Below, piece by piece: positions 11,323-22,660 of a stretch of 64,000 nucleotides of DNA. This DNA comes from Apiospora phragmitis (Eukaryota; Ascomycota; Sordariomycetes; Amphisphaeriales; Apiosporaceae), in NCBI GenBank assembly GCA_038363925.1, contig JAQQWL010000004.1:1364001-1428000 (forward strand), given 5' to 3'. Below the pieces are notes generated by a model. The model worked only from the letters and a program-made list of their open reading frames with translations, was not told where the DNA came from and did not search any database. Position 1 is the stretch's first letter. Every line of letters begins with the position of its first letter. The position numbers were made by a program, and so were the translations under genes.

Positions 11323-12648
11323 TCATTTGTCCCCGCCGAACAGGCTGAATCGGAACCGGCTCTTCTTGCCCTGCTGCGACGCGCGGCCGAAGGACTGCTG
11401 GCTCATGATGCGGCGCGACCCGGGCCGGCGCTGCTGGTAGTCGTCCTCGTCTTCGTAGTCGTCCACGTCCATGTCGTCGTCGATGTGACGGCCGTCGTGC
11501 TGCGGGTTGTGTACCGACGGCCGGCCCATGCCTGCCTGCTGCTGTTCTCGCTGTTGCTGCTGGAGCTCGCGCGTGGTAGGGGGTCCGTTGGTGGTGGTGG
11601 GAGCGGTGGTGGTCGCCGTCGCGGCGTGCCGCATCCCCGGCATGGGCGGCGCGTCGCCACGCAGCGCGCGCTCGACGTCGGCGTACTGGCGGCGGTAGTC
11701 GTCGTGCTTGGCTTTCGCCTCGGCGTGGCGCGCCTCGGCCTCGGCCTTGCGCGACTGCAGCAGCGCGATCTCCGTGTCGAGGCGCGAGATGGCGTCCTCC
11801 TCCTGCGTCATGAAGCCGAGGTACTCGGTCACCTTGCTCTCGAGCGGCGACAGCACGCAGTCCATGACGCTCGGCGACTTGAGGCGCTGGATCGCGTTGC
11901 CAAGGGCGGCGCCCGCGGCCGTGTTGGTCCGGGCGAGGGGGCGGCCGTCGCCGCTCGAGGCGGAGTCCGAGGATGTGGGGCGGGCTTGCTGTTGCTGCTG
12001 TTGTGGCGTGTGCACGGCGCCGCTGCCGGCTCGCCAGGGCGAGTTGTGGTCGCTCGAGGGCGAGCGCGGGCCGCCCGGTATCGGCTTGCGGGCGCTAGAG
12101 GGGCCGGTGGGGCTGGCGCCCTGTTGCTGTTGCTGCAGCTGTTGCTCGCGCAGCTGTTGCTGGCGGCGGTCCCGCTCGCGCTGCTCCCGGTGCTTGTCCA
12201 CGAGCATCTCCTCGGACCGGCTGCCGCTGCCGTACGAGGGGGGGCCGCGAGCGCATCTGGGCGCCGCCGGTCCCGCGCGTCACGGGCGGGCGGCTCTGGT
12301 CGGGGGTGCCGTTGATGGGGATGGGGCGCTGCACGTTGGGGCTTCCGCCACCGCCTTGCTGCATAGCCATAGCTGCTGCGTTTGGGTTGTTTGAGTTGGG
12401 TGGTGGACCGCCGCCGCCACTGCCTCCGCGGTTGCTGTCTAAGAAGTCGTAGAAGTCGTCGTGGCTGTCGAACTTGCTGGATGTGCTGGGCCTGCCGTTG
12501 GTGTTGTTGTTGTACTGGGCCTGGGCTTGCATCGCCGCGAGCTTCTCGAAGTCGCGGGGGAGTGATACGAGGGCGGGAGGACGGGCTTGGAGGAGGCGGT
12601 GGTGGGCGAGTGCATCCCTGGGAAAGGGTACTGGACCGCGACGCTCAT
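11323..12648 (-). CDS. Gln-rich low-complexity protein with central coiled coil
   Basis: Start ATG at 12648 (MSVAVQYPFPG). The frame must shift by a missing base before FEKLAAMQAQAQYNNN (about 12540-12570). It shifts back at a seven-G run (12238-12244), where six G would keep SRPPSYGSGS in frame. With both corrections it is about 441 residues. Visible parts are a DDFYDFLDS motif, a poly-Gly/Gln linker, a Gln-rich region (REQQLQQQQQ), a conserved-looking core (SVMDCVLSPLESKVTEYLGF) with a following coiled coil of Glu/Ala/Lys (about residues 265-315), an acidic DDDMDVDDYEDEDD stretch and a basic tail ending FRFSLFGGDK. I do not recognise the function; the composition suggests a scaffold or regulatory protein. 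It is transcribed away from the gene at 13691. Confidence 0.7.
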
Positions 12649-13690
12649 GAGGGCGGCGGGAGTTCCGGATTTTTAATTCGTAGGTAGGTATGGCTTGGTA
12701 TGTATGTACTTCCCTTGGTGGGGGTGTTTTTTGTGAGCTGGCACCGCACCGCAGAAAGTGGGATGAGTTGTTGGAAATGGAAAGATCCAGGCCAGGAACA
12801 AAATGTGGAGTGAGGGTGAGTGTGAGCTGCAGGGGCTCCCCAATTGAGTATGAACAATTGGATGGAGGAGGAAGTATTCGTATTACTTCCAATCAGGACT
12901 AGGGGTTTAAGAGTTTCAAGATAAGAGTGAAAACAAAAATGAAAGAAAGTAGATTCTCGTAACGGTCGGGAGATCGCCTCGGGGAATGGTGAAATACGAA
13001 GCTCTTCTAAACGGGAGGTTGGTGTCTGAATAGGCGGCGGCTGGGGATTCAAGCGCCCCCCCAAAGTCGGGCAAGTCTAGGGAGGGGGGACCCGACCATT
13101 GCCCATCTCTCAAACAATCTCCACCCCCACCACTCACTCGCCATTCACCACTCCCAGCCCGCCGATTTCTGATCAAGCTAATGCCCATCTCTTGCAGGAT
13201 GCATGGCATATAGGTTACCCCCAGGCAGTGTCTCGTATTGATTGCAGCTAGAACATGACCAGTCGAATCTCATGTTTTTATCGTGCTATCTTGCCTTGTC
13301 GGATGGCTGCAGCCCAGAGGCGTCGTTTGATGCCCGTCAAAAAGGAAGCCCCGTCGTCCCCTTCCCACTTTCCCCCGTTCCCCCCCCCCGAAAACCCGTG
13401 GCTGGGGAATTGGGCCGATCAATTGAGTTGGGCCAAGAACCAAGGTAGCACGGGTCGAAAGCTTGGACCCCATAACCCGCCAACCTAACCTACCTACCTC
13501 CAAGCTACCACTACCACCACTCCACCACTGCTATCCCGTACGCACCAGACATCAATACTATCTAAGAAGTACGGCGATCTGAAACCTGCCTTACTTCTGA
13601 GACCTACGTCATCCAACTATTGTGCGCACGGGTTCCAGTATATCAGACTTCGATGTGCCTGACGATCGTTGCCGCTTCGAACTACACGCC
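12649..13690. other. Shared upstream region of two divergent genes
   Basis: About 1 kb lies between the start of the Gln-rich gene (minus) and the small TM-protein gene (plus). It holds pyrimidine-rich stretches on both strands and C/G homopolymers near 13380-13390. No ORF with coding character is seen. It probably contains both promoters. Confidence 0.5.
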
Positions 13691-14011
13691 ATGCTTCCTA
13701 TGAGACTCCTAGTAGCCGCCGTTGCAGGCAGGCTTTTTATTCGAAATACCACACGTCCAGGGGACAATCTGTCGATCAAATCCCTCCCATTCCTTGTTTC
13801 AATCACACGAGGAAAACCAGAGTTTTTCAAACTACCGAACCCAGCCAAACCATTCTGGAAACGAGTTTGGGATGAAGCCACAAATGTAGAAACAGTTGTG
13901 AGTACAATGGTTCTATATGTACCCTTTCTTGGGGTAGCTGTGTGTATATGGCTAGGAGGAAGGAGATTGAACATGAGAAAGAGGTCGAGCGGAAATCGTT
14001 GGAATAAGTAG
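13691..14011 (+). CDS. Small protein with one C-terminal membrane segment, unknown function
   Basis: The single-exon ORF has its first ATG at 13691 (MLPMRLLVAAVAGRLFIR), giving 106 residues; a second ATG lies three codons later. The N-terminus is hydrophobic and basic, compatible with a mitochondrial presequence or a signal anchor. The middle has FKLPNPAKPFWKRVWDEA. A hydrophobic segment (STMVLYVPFLGVAVCIWLGG) near residues 71-90 is followed by a basic tail (RRLNMRKRSS). Tail topology resembles small inner-membrane or ER proteins, but I recognise no family. Codon use and the amphipathic order favour a real gene over chance. Confidence 0.5.
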   Translation: MLPMRLLVAAVAGRLFIRNTTRPGDNLSIKSLPFLVSITRGKPEFFKLPNPAKPFWKRVWDEATNVETVVSTMVLYVPFLGVAVCIWLGGRRLNMRKRSSGNRWNK

Positions 14012-14476
14012 GGCCTTGGGGGTTTTTACTTGTCCTTTCTCAGCTTCAACATGCTGTCGTTCTCGGCTGGCTGACCTCAATCCTGTGAAAGGTCTAGTCA
14101 CCGGGTCGGTCTTGGCTTTGTTACAATTAGCCGTGGTCTAGTCCACATGTTTATTTGGCGATTATTGTCAGAGAGATGGAACTCGATCGCCCAGAAAATT
14201 CTGGAGCAGTCTACCTTGTCCAGTTGAAATCATAATAAATACTTCTTGCTTTCTCGTCTAGTATCTTTTTCTATTTTCACGAATTTTGCCGGGGCACAGG
14301 AAAGACTATAGATATCTTCTCGTATCGCAAATTTAGAAAAGGTTTTCTATACAAGTGTACTGTTATTTAGCTACCTGTCATTCCTCCTTTGCTCATACTA
14401 TATGGCCTACTTACTTCGCAAAGCCTTCCCAGTTTCATAAGCCGGCAGATCTTGATTCCGCAAAGGCTTGTATTAG
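14012..14476. other. Intergenic between convergent genes
   Basis: 465 bp of AT-richer DNA hold the 3' ends of the small TM-protein gene and the RRM gene. No gene or RNA seen. Confidence 0.5.
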
Positions 14477-15438
14477 TTACTCTGGGTAAGTAACGCCCTC
14501 CGGCTTCTCGCACGCCTCGTAAGCGATGAAGACGCGATCCCCCAACAGCGTCGACCCGAGCAGCTCCTTCTTCGCCTCCTCGAGCTCCTTCTTGCACTCC
14601 CCGGCCAGCGGCCACGACGTGGCGACGAGCACGGTCGCGTGCGTCGCGTCCGGCGCCAGCTCCTGCAGCTTGAGCGTGCAGCGCAGCGGCGGCTCCACCT
14701 CCTGCATCTGGAACCCGCACTCGCCGTGCTCGACCGGGATCCGGGCGTCAACCTCGGCGAGCTCGGTGCGGATCGCCGTGCCGTCCAGCACGGTGCCGTC
14801 GAGCTGGCGGTGCGCCTCGGCCACGTCGACGCGCTCCGCGAACGAGATGTAGGCGAACGCCGTCGTGCGCGAGCCCATCTTCTCGGCGCGCGCGGGGGAA
14901 GTCGAAGCTCTTGATCCGGTCGATGCGCGCGAACAGGTCGCGCACGTCGGCCGCTTGGGCCGTGCCCGCGAGGTCGTACACGCTCAGGACGAGCTCCGGG
15001 TGCACGTCGTCGTCGCCGTCGCCGTAGAAGAGGGCCTCGGAGAGCTGGGTGTGCAGGACCATGTTGTGGTAGAAGGTGCCGCCGATCTCCTTGTCGGCGC
15101 GGATGGCGTCGCCGCGCTTCTCGAAGCGGATCTGGGCGGGGCCCTCGAGGCGCATGGGCAGGAAGAAGCTCTGGATGGGGCCGAAGCGGGCGAAGAGGGC
15201 GCGCAGGTCGGCCTCGGGGACCGTCTTGGCGATGTTGCTGACGGACAGTATCACCTCGGGGTCCTTGTAGTACTCGGGGGAGAGGTTGGCGTGGCCGGTT
15301 TGGGCAATGTCGACCAGGCGGTCGCGCAGGGGGGGCTTGCAGGTCGTTGGCCCAGTGGGCGCGGATCTTCTCGCGCTGTTCCTCGGTGAGGACGGGGTGT
15401 CCGCTGCGCTCGGTATCCGTGGTCCAGTACTCAGGCAT
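14477..15438 (-). CDS. RNA-binding protein with tandem RRM-like domains
   Basis: Start ATG at 15438 (MPEYWTTDTERSGHPVLTEE). The protein is read in three frames because of two one-base insertions, each at a homopolymer: seven G at 15329-15335 (six restore QAPLRDRLVDIAQ) and five G at 14894-14898 (four restore FDFPARAEKMGSRTTAF). Corrected length is about 319 residues. The first RRM-like domain (about 48-125) has ILSVSNI as RNP2-like strand, EADLRALFARFGPI as helix 1 and PAQIRFEKRGDAI as the RNP1 strand. The second (about 140-225) has LVLSVYDLAG, DVRDLFARI and TAFAYISFAERVDVAEA. A C-terminal alpha/beta part ends VTYPE. Canonical RNP1 aromatics are only partly kept. The RNA target is unknown. 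Confidence 0.75.
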
Positions 15439-16435
15439 GATGGAATCTGTTTCTTCTTCTTCTTCTTTTTTCCGGGGATGATAATTGGTTCAGGGGTTTA
15501 GGATAACAGTAAGTGTGTGATGGAAGATGTTGAGGGTTGGTTTACGGTAATTAGGGATAGGAAACCCGGTAACATGATATGCTACGGTACTAGAAAATGT
15601 GTAGCACTTTAGACAACGGGCATGTTGTTTCAAACAAAGAATTCATGTTTACTCATGATGGGTTTGTGATCTTGAACAACGACTTGACTTTTTGCCACAT
15701 GTCCTCTTTGATAATTTAGGCAGTACCTTTCTTCGTAATAGCTGCTACCAGCAGCCTTTAATACGCTTTACATGGCTATTACTTATCAAAGGGGGGCACC
15801 AAAGGCGCCATCAACCTCCACATAGTGACTGGATACATGAACATCCTCGAGCCTGTTGTTGTCACCATGTCACCCTCATGTTTGACCGTCTCAAGTAATT
15901 GAACAAGTATTACGCCCTTCTGCCTTGAGAATTTGACATGGACAACCAAAGTCACCCCAGCCAGTCACCATGGTGCTGGGGGTATCTCATAGTCCTTGGG
16001 CATTATCAATTCCATCCGTGGTTGAGATCTGTACTTTGACTCTGACGTCGACACCAAGAGACCCCCATTCGCTAGGAATGGAGGAAGACACCCTCCCCTC
16101 TTTCTACTCAAGATTTATAGAGAAGGCCCGCTCAGCAGGGGTTAGCAATGTGGGCCGTGCAATCATTCTGCCTAGCCATTTTATTAACACATGCAACAGA
16201 CTAATAACTAAACATAACCCCGAGAAATTTATAAAGCTAGTATTAGGAGAGTTATGGTACTGGCTGGAACATAAAAATTCATGACGTCGTGAAGTGTCGT
16301 ACGCTTAGTAAAACAGATCTATAATACACAGGCAGGGATAGTCGTCTAGTCCCTAACCGTTGCACCCCATCGTAACATAGTATTTTATGCAATGATGCCC
16401 AAAATAGGAAACCCATCAAGACGACAAAAGAGAGC
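15439..16435. other. Intergenic, no supported gene
   Basis: Contains a TTC-repeat leader near 15450-15470, upstream of the RRM gene, and otherwise unremarkable sequence. A 104-codon plus-strand ORF at 15970-16284 has no convincing family match. Confidence 0.45.
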
Positions 16436-17512
16436 TCAAGAGCTTCCCATCATGAGTCGCCTGAGCTCCTCTGCATACAGATCCTTGTACCGCCGAACCT
16501 CAAGGTCCAGGTTCTCCATCGGAGGCATCAGTGAGCCGAAATGCGGGCCCCGGCGCCCGTACGCCAAGGCCTCCCAGTCGTCCCCGGCCAACCCAACAAC
16601 ATCAAGCACAGCGTCGAACCCGCCGCGCGCCTGCAGAACGGCATACAGGAGCGGGTGGCAGTTGCGGTAGACCATGCGCGCGAGCCCAACCACGGGCGCG
16701 ACGGCGCGCCGCTCGTCCCGGTAGTAGCCGTGGTAGGAGAAGAAGCGTTCGACCAGCGGCGTCAGGATCTCGAGGCGCTCGAGGCCCGGGGCCGCGTCTC
16801 GCAGCAGCGCGACGGCCGGCAGGTTGACGCCGCTGCGCGACCGCGTATGGATCCAGTCGTGCAGCGCCACGCGCCGCAGCCGCGCGACGCTCGCCGGGCT
16901 GAGCTGCATCAGGAAGGCCATGAGCGCGAAGCCGTCGCGCGCGACGAAGCGCTGGCCGTACAGCATCGGCGCGGCCTCGGCGTGGATGGCCTTGCAGGTC
17001 GCCAGGCAGGGCCGGCGCGAGCCGGTAGTCGCCGTGGTTGTTTCCGTCCGCAGGCTCTGGGGTACACCAGTCGTGAGACCTCGAGAACGGATGGCGGTGC
17101 TTGGCGATGCGGCGGTGCGCCTTGCCCTTGGCTTCTAGGTAGACGCCTCCGCGGGGATCCGTCAGGACCAGGGCGTAGATGGTGTTCCGCAGCTCCGCCG
17201 GGAGAGACTGGAAAGGGAACGGCTTTTGTTGCTTCTTGGGTCTGGTGGTACGCTTGCGTTTCTAGATGTGTTATTAGTCCAAGTACTCCGTAGAGCAATT
17301 GCGAATTGGAATTAACTCACCTTGTGTGGCTTGCCAAACTCGCCGTCGTCATCATCATCCATGTCAGTACCTTCTTGTTCTTCGTTCTCGATATCGAAGA
17401 GCATATGGTCGCTCAAGTCCGTCTCTATATAAGACACAGGGGCGCTTTTTCTTTTCGAACAGCGCAAAGCCGGGGGGGGTTGGACTTGGACAGCCACTGC
17501 CGTAGTCGACAT
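16436..17512 (-). CDS. F-box/DUF7730-like fungal protein
   Basis: Exon 1 runs 17512-17321 (MSTTAVAVQVQPPPALR...), exon 2 from 17261 to the stop at 16436. The 58-nt intron 17320-17263/17262 has a GTGAGT donor, an ACTAATAAC branch point and a CTAG acceptor, and it joins in phase 0. Exon 2 opens with a basic KRKRTTRPKK stretch, then FPFQSLPAELRNTIYALVL, the LPxELRxxIY motif typical of this large fungal family, then LATCKAIHAEAAPMLYGQ, the usual second signature, and a helical C-terminus. One inserted base near 17070-17100 puts the two signatures in different frames; corrected length is about 338 residues. Function is unknown; F-box-like members may serve in ubiquitin ligases, but no clear Skp1-binding helix set was verified. 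Confidence 0.7.
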
Positions 17513-19065
17513 GGTGAATGCCGTTGCTGGGTAAATTCTGGCTTGTAGTAGCTGATGGGGTAGTAGCAGTTGGTGGCACCGTGTAGTGAAGTAGGTATCT
17601 TGAGTGAACCAAAAACTGTTCGAAACCCAACACAGAAACAATTGGTAAGAGGCGTGGAAGCAAACGGTACGCGAGAATATCTTTTCCAGACACCACGAAA
17701 TGGACTCGAAACCATGTGCTTTAATAGAGTTGTGGATGCTCAATTTAATGGCTCTAATCGCCATTGCTGCCTGGCTTTCTGCCTGTTGTGCCTCCTGTGC
17801 CTGTTGTTAGTGGATTGTCCCACTATTTCATCATTACTCAGCTGCCCCCCTTTTCCCCAAGTGTGTCAGGCACACCACGAGAAGCAGGACAAATGCTAAA
17901 GGGATATTGTTCTTGGTGTATTTTACGACAGTGAGGCTGTTGTGGGAGAAACTCTGACCCGTCACTTCACTCACTTCTTGAGATGAATGGTCCGTCACGC
18001 GGCTCTTGTCTCCATGAATGCTTTCATTCCTGGGCTTCATGGGGCATATCAGTGCTGGCCGTTGTAGATAATCTTCGTTGAATATGAACTAGTTAATCTC
18101 TGCCACAGAGGTATGCGTGCTTGTAGGTACAGGGACGAGTGGCACGCATCGTGGCTCAGACTCCTCCACGCGCTGGCATAGGTACCGGCTACTGAAGGAT
18201 ATAACACTCCCCTGCCTATGAAATATGGACCAGGCTTCCCGAGAGGCTGTAAGAGGCAGCGATACCCCAAGGCTTGAAATATACTCGTAATTCTTTGCAC
18301 GATTTTGATATTCACTCGTTCACCCATGAGACTTGCAGTCATGCAGGACCTCAATAAAATCTCTCTTGATATCTCCAACTCGGGGGTGAACAAGTAACTA
18401 TAGTTCTCTTCCGACTCCTTGGGTGGTGCCTGGCTCAGTTGGCTCAGCTGGCTCTCCGTGCCCTTATTCTTTGAGCCTTTGTGGGAGTCCCCTCTGAGAT
18501 GACACGATGATAACAATTGCAACTTTGGTTTAATTCGAATTTATATTAATCGTTCTCCTATGATCCCGGGGACAGACTAAATTACTCGAACATACCGAGA
18601 GAGAAGACACCCCTGGGCGAAACGATTAGATTATATACCGTCCGTTCTGTCTTCGGGCTTGAATACTGCCAATGGAGCTTCAACCAATAGGCGCAATTTG
18701 AATCTTCATCTCGTCGCGCACAGGGCGGTTGGGTTGATCTTTGAATCCTTGAGGCGACAAGGGCCGTGATTAAAGTGATCGATTCGTGTCGGGCCAGGGC
18801 ACCTTGGTCACATCTGCGTGAGTAGTCGATCACTCGATACAACAAGATAATGGACAAAAAGCATGCTTACTTCCAAAGCAGCGAGCTACTCTAAGCTCCC
18901 CAGGTGCACATATTCTTTGTTTTGTTGCGAGTGACAATCCGTATAAGAGGGCGAAAGACGGGACAAGAAAGCCCTTGTTATTCATAATCGCGTTGTGGGC
19001 GTTTCTTGAGACGCCAAAGGGTACGAGTCCTCTCGACCACGTATAACAGACATACAGTTTGTGAT
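17513..19065. other. Intergenic, no supported gene
   Basis: About 1.55 kb. The longest frame (157 codons, minus, 18049-18522) lacks repeat, membrane or domain features and is not supported. The region lies between the divergent F-box-like and acidic-protein genes and should hold both promoters. Confidence 0.45.
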
Positions 19066-20137
19066 ATGGCATTGGATGCCATGACAGCACAAACCAACGA
19101 CCGATACCCTCTCGGCGACACGTGTTACTGCAACAAGGCCCTCTTCACACTTGAGGGGGAGGTACTCCCCAGTCGCCATCTATACGACTCGATCACGATG
19201 CGTTTCGAATACGCATCCAACGACACTCCCCCCATGGACACCATGGACCTCGAAATGTTCGACACAGAAACCATAGGAGAGTGCGATAAGCGTTGCAAGA
19301 AGCCTTGCATGAACATTGCCACGGACCGCGAGACGTACGACATGGCCTTGGAGAGTTGTGATATGCTTGGTCTTGACTACATGGGGATGCCAGTGCTGAT
19401 TGCACTATATCCGGATATGGGAGTCTTTCTGCAGCATCAGGTGGCTCCACAGAAATTCCACCAGCTTATCGAGCCTTCCACTTGCGAGATGGACCTCGTG
19501 GAGGAAGCGGGCGTTGACATGACCACAAGTGTGCTCTTGGGCCCAGTTGCACCTGACTATTTCTACCCGCATGCGGGACTCGTCTTCCCGCCGACACAGC
19601 AAGGGCAAGATGAAGGGCAAGACGAGGAGTTTCACCGACCTCGCGAGCCTTGCGCCGCGATCGACTACCCTCCGCCTGTTGTACTGGGCGACGGACCTCC
19701 GGCCTGGTATGGAGAACCCTTTCCTGTTACCGAAGGCACTACTATGAGCCAACCGAACCGGACGACCCGGAAGAGGACGTGGAATGGGACGACCCTTCGT
19801 ATCACGGCATTCCGCCACAAACGCGAAACATGCCCTTCCGCACTCTTCTAGAGCTAAACAAGTCGTTCCGTATCCTGGTAGAAGTGCACTGGCCCCAAGT
19901 CGTGGATATGTACAACCAATCGCCGTGCCGCGACGTCTTTGCCAACTTCCACACCATTCGAGATCTGGCTACCATGTTCAACTTGCGCCTGTCTGAGGAG
20001 GTGTTTGAGGAGAATGAAGAGGAGCAGGAGCAGGACGAAGAGGAGAAGGATCAGAATGAAGACGCTCCAGCGACTGATGCCGATGATAAAGAAGGCTCGG
20101 ATGACGACTCAGATGCTTGTACGTCCTTTTTGGCAGC

Positions 20138-20178
<41 letters not shown>

Positions 20179-20312
20179 CTAGTGATGCTGATTATAACGA
20201 CGATTCAGATTGTGCGTCCTCTTCGGCAGCTGATGATGATGATCATGACGACGATTCGGATTGCGCGTCTTTCACGTCTGCTGATTCGGATGATGATCGT
20301 ATGGACATATAA
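19066..20312 (+). CDS. Acidic protein with C-terminal Asp/Cys repeats, unknown function
   Basis: Start ATG at 19066 (MALDAMTAQTNDRYPLGD); an in-frame TTG lies upstream but no earlier ATG. One missing base near 19735 moves the frame from EPFPVTEGT to YYEPTEPDDPEEDVEWDD; corrected length is about 415 residues. The N-terminal half is Met/Asp/Glu-rich and holds a CDKRCKKPC cluster; the middle has FRTLLELNKSFRILVEVHWP. The C-terminus is strongly acidic: an EEDEEEKDQ stretch, then three imperfect repeats of the form DDSDxCxS...ADDDD, the first expanded by a GAT microsatellite. No known domain recognised. Acidic tails of this kind occur in histone- or metal-binding and nuclear proteins; that is only an analogy. 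Confidence 0.55.
20139..20178 (+). repeat. (GAT)n microsatellite coding poly-Asp
   Basis: Thirteen perfect GAT units within the acidic-protein gene, read as consecutive Asp codons. Length variation here would change the protein without breaking the frame. Confidence 0.9.
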
Positions 20313-21745
20313 TACGTATCTTTATCTGAGCATTCGAGGCTCGTCAGGCCCGCCACGGAAACCGAGCAAACCGGGGAACATCCGGCTAAGAGTTTAGGTA
20401 CCATTACATGTGCGGAGATAAGTCCGACGACGAATGGAGAAATGAAGGATACCTAGGCTTCAGAAAGCGGATTACTTGATCCCTTTGAATATGACTTGAT
20501 TGACATCTAGAAATAGCTTCCTGTTCGTTTCTCATCCAGGACGTGACATGACATCCAAGGACAAACACAACATTGAAGCTTTCTTCGACTTGAGAGAGTG
20601 GCAAGAACAAGCGGATGAAACACATCTGAGGACGCAAGATGGTTGGTGGAGACTCCATGTAAGCGAGATCGGGCGGGCCCGTCGAACAGCTGAACACTAC
20701 TGAAGCTGTGCCTGGGGCCTCATTGTGTTGTGGTCCGCCAGCTGGCAAATCTCGCAAAACCACTGCGCTGGGTTAGATTGGGTTGCTGGAGCCTGGAGCG
20801 CATGGAGTTGGAGGCTGGTTCTGGAATGGCTTAGTGGATTTACCCGCTGTATTTGGTTCTTAGTGAAACACCCTTTGGCTTTGGGGTTGGTCTCGTTTCC
20901 TCTATTCAGACGGACTTGCGATGCCCATGCTGCCTCCCTTTTGTCTGCTTGGTAAATGCAAAATATTGAGAATTACAGCTCGTTCCAATTACAGTATGAC
21001 TTACCAGAATAAAAACCGGTATAGAGGCGCGGTTGACTGTGACTATGCGACTAGATAGGTACGTGTCCGGTGCTCCAAAACCACCATTGCTCAGGCGGGT
21101 TTCTGCCAAAAACCGTCGGCATAGCGTGCTGGCTACCAAAACCCCAAACCCCAATTACCGACGTCGTGACCTGATTGGCCCCCAGGGTGAACAAGAAACA
21201 TTAAGCGGAGGCCACTCCCTGGCATTTTTGAGCTGCTCGAGTCTCAGGCCTGCCTCGAATGCCTGCACATGTAACATGGCTTTTTCTCTACCAAAGCACC
21301 GAGCGAATGGCAACCCCTGTTTGGCCCATCTGGTTGCGGAAAGCCTCCCATCTATGGTAGCCATCCCATGAAGTTGGCGCGAACCGCCAAAATGGGCACT
21401 GCGGCGAAACGGACTATGGGGCCCCTGGGGACGCAGTGTACGTACGTACAGCGCAGAAAAGCAGGTTCCCCTTTTACTGTACAAGCCGTGTGTATGGTAG
21501 ATATGGTTTCGGCAGTCGATCAATAAAACATTGACACCTCCCTCCCACGCCCTCACCTCGCGCTTTCTCTTCTTTGCCAAGATTTCTTCTTCGCCTTCAC
21601 TTTCCCCTTTTCTTTCTCTCTGCCCAGACGTCGTATACCCGGTGTATAGTCCGATCTGCTTGTACTAATTGCTCTAAACAAATCGAAGCCGGTCTTCTTT
21701 CACGTCTAATAATCACATCACACCAAATCATATATAAAAAAGAAG
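20313..21745. other. Intergenic and leader of UstYa-like gene
   Basis: No coding signal recognised. The final 200 bases (about 21540-21745) are pyrimidine-rich, as in fungal 5' leaders, just upstream of the ATG at 21746. Confidence 0.5.
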
Positions 21746-22660
21746 ATGCCTTCGAAACAGCAGAGATACAACGACGTCAGCGCCGACGACCGGTCCAGCA
21801 CCGAGGTCGAGTCGCTGATGGAGGTCGAGAAGCCATGGCAGACAGCCGAGCGTCCGACGCGGACGCAGCGGACGTGCGCTGTCTTCAACCAGTGGCGGTG
21901 GCTCATCGACACCACGCTGCTCGTCGCCATCCTCGTCTTCGTCATCCGGCTGCAGTCCCCCGCCGCCGTGCAGGAGGAGTACCAGCTGAACGGCGACATG
22001 ACGGGCGTCGGCCCCAAGTGTAAGAGACATTGATTGACCAACCCCCCCCCCCGCCTCCCCTTCAACCTGGACTGGCATGCTAATACACGTTCCACGCCAC
22101 AGTCACCCAGAGAGTCGTCAAGTGGGAACCGGACGAGGAGTACGCACCATACAACATCTCCGAGTTCTTTAAGCCCGAGGTGCTGGACAAGTGGAACAAG
22201 CTGATGCCACGTACGTGATCTCATCCCACCATCAACACCACCCCTACTAACACGCAGCCAAAACAACTAGTGGGTATGGGTTTCCAGTGGGTAAGACCCG
22301 ACCTCGCCAGTACAGCCACCTGCCGACGCCGATCGAGTGGACGAGGGAAAGACGGTTTTCACGACGTCGTGGACGCACCAGCTGCACTGCCTCTGGGCCG
22401 TGGTGCAGACGTACGCTGGGCTCAAGTCCAACACGACGCTGCCCGAGGACCACCACTGGCACATGATCCACTGCTTCTCCTACATGCGCCAGGCCATCCT
22501 CTGCTCCGCCGACACCGCCATCGAGGGCCACGAGACCACCTTCCCCGACGACAACGGCGGCTCCGACGGCTGGGACGCTCACCACGTCTGCAAGGACATG
22601 GGCGAGGTCCGCTCCTACCTCGAGAGCGTGCGCGCGTACTCGGACCAGGAGATCTTCTAG
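21746..22660 (+). CDS. UstYa-like (DUF3328) membrane-anchored oxidase family protein
   Basis: Exon 1 is 21746-22019, exon 2 22103-22210, exon 3 22271-22660; the introns begin GTAAGA and GTACGT and end CACAG and ACTAG. One membrane segment (about residues 53-69, IDTTLLVAILVFVIRL) follows a short cytosolic N-terminus. The two family signatures are present: HQLHC and, about 40 residues later, HCFSYMRQAILCSAD (HCxxxxRQ type). Between 22291 and 22340 the frame is not continuous: GMGFQWV, YSHLPTPIEW and DEGKTVFTTSWT are read in three different frames, implying two missing bases; corrected length is about 257 residues. Some members of this family modify fungal RiPP peptides (ustiloxin, phomopsin types). 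No precursor, P450 or synthase gene was seen nearby, so its substrate is unknown. Confidence 0.8.

Noticed and set aside
14370..15440. Long Arg/Pro-rich ORFs on both strands over the RRM gene
   Set aside because: Frameshifted or antisense shadows of a GC-rich gene; RRM motifs are found only in the chosen frames.
15970..16284. ORF with GRAIILPSHFI, faintly like Helitron helicase-like domains
   Set aside because: Only about ten residues resemble the motif; no other Rep/helicase motifs or Helitron ends are visible.
18049..18522. 157-codon minus-strand ORF
   Set aside because: No domain, signal or splice context; not distinguishable from chance.
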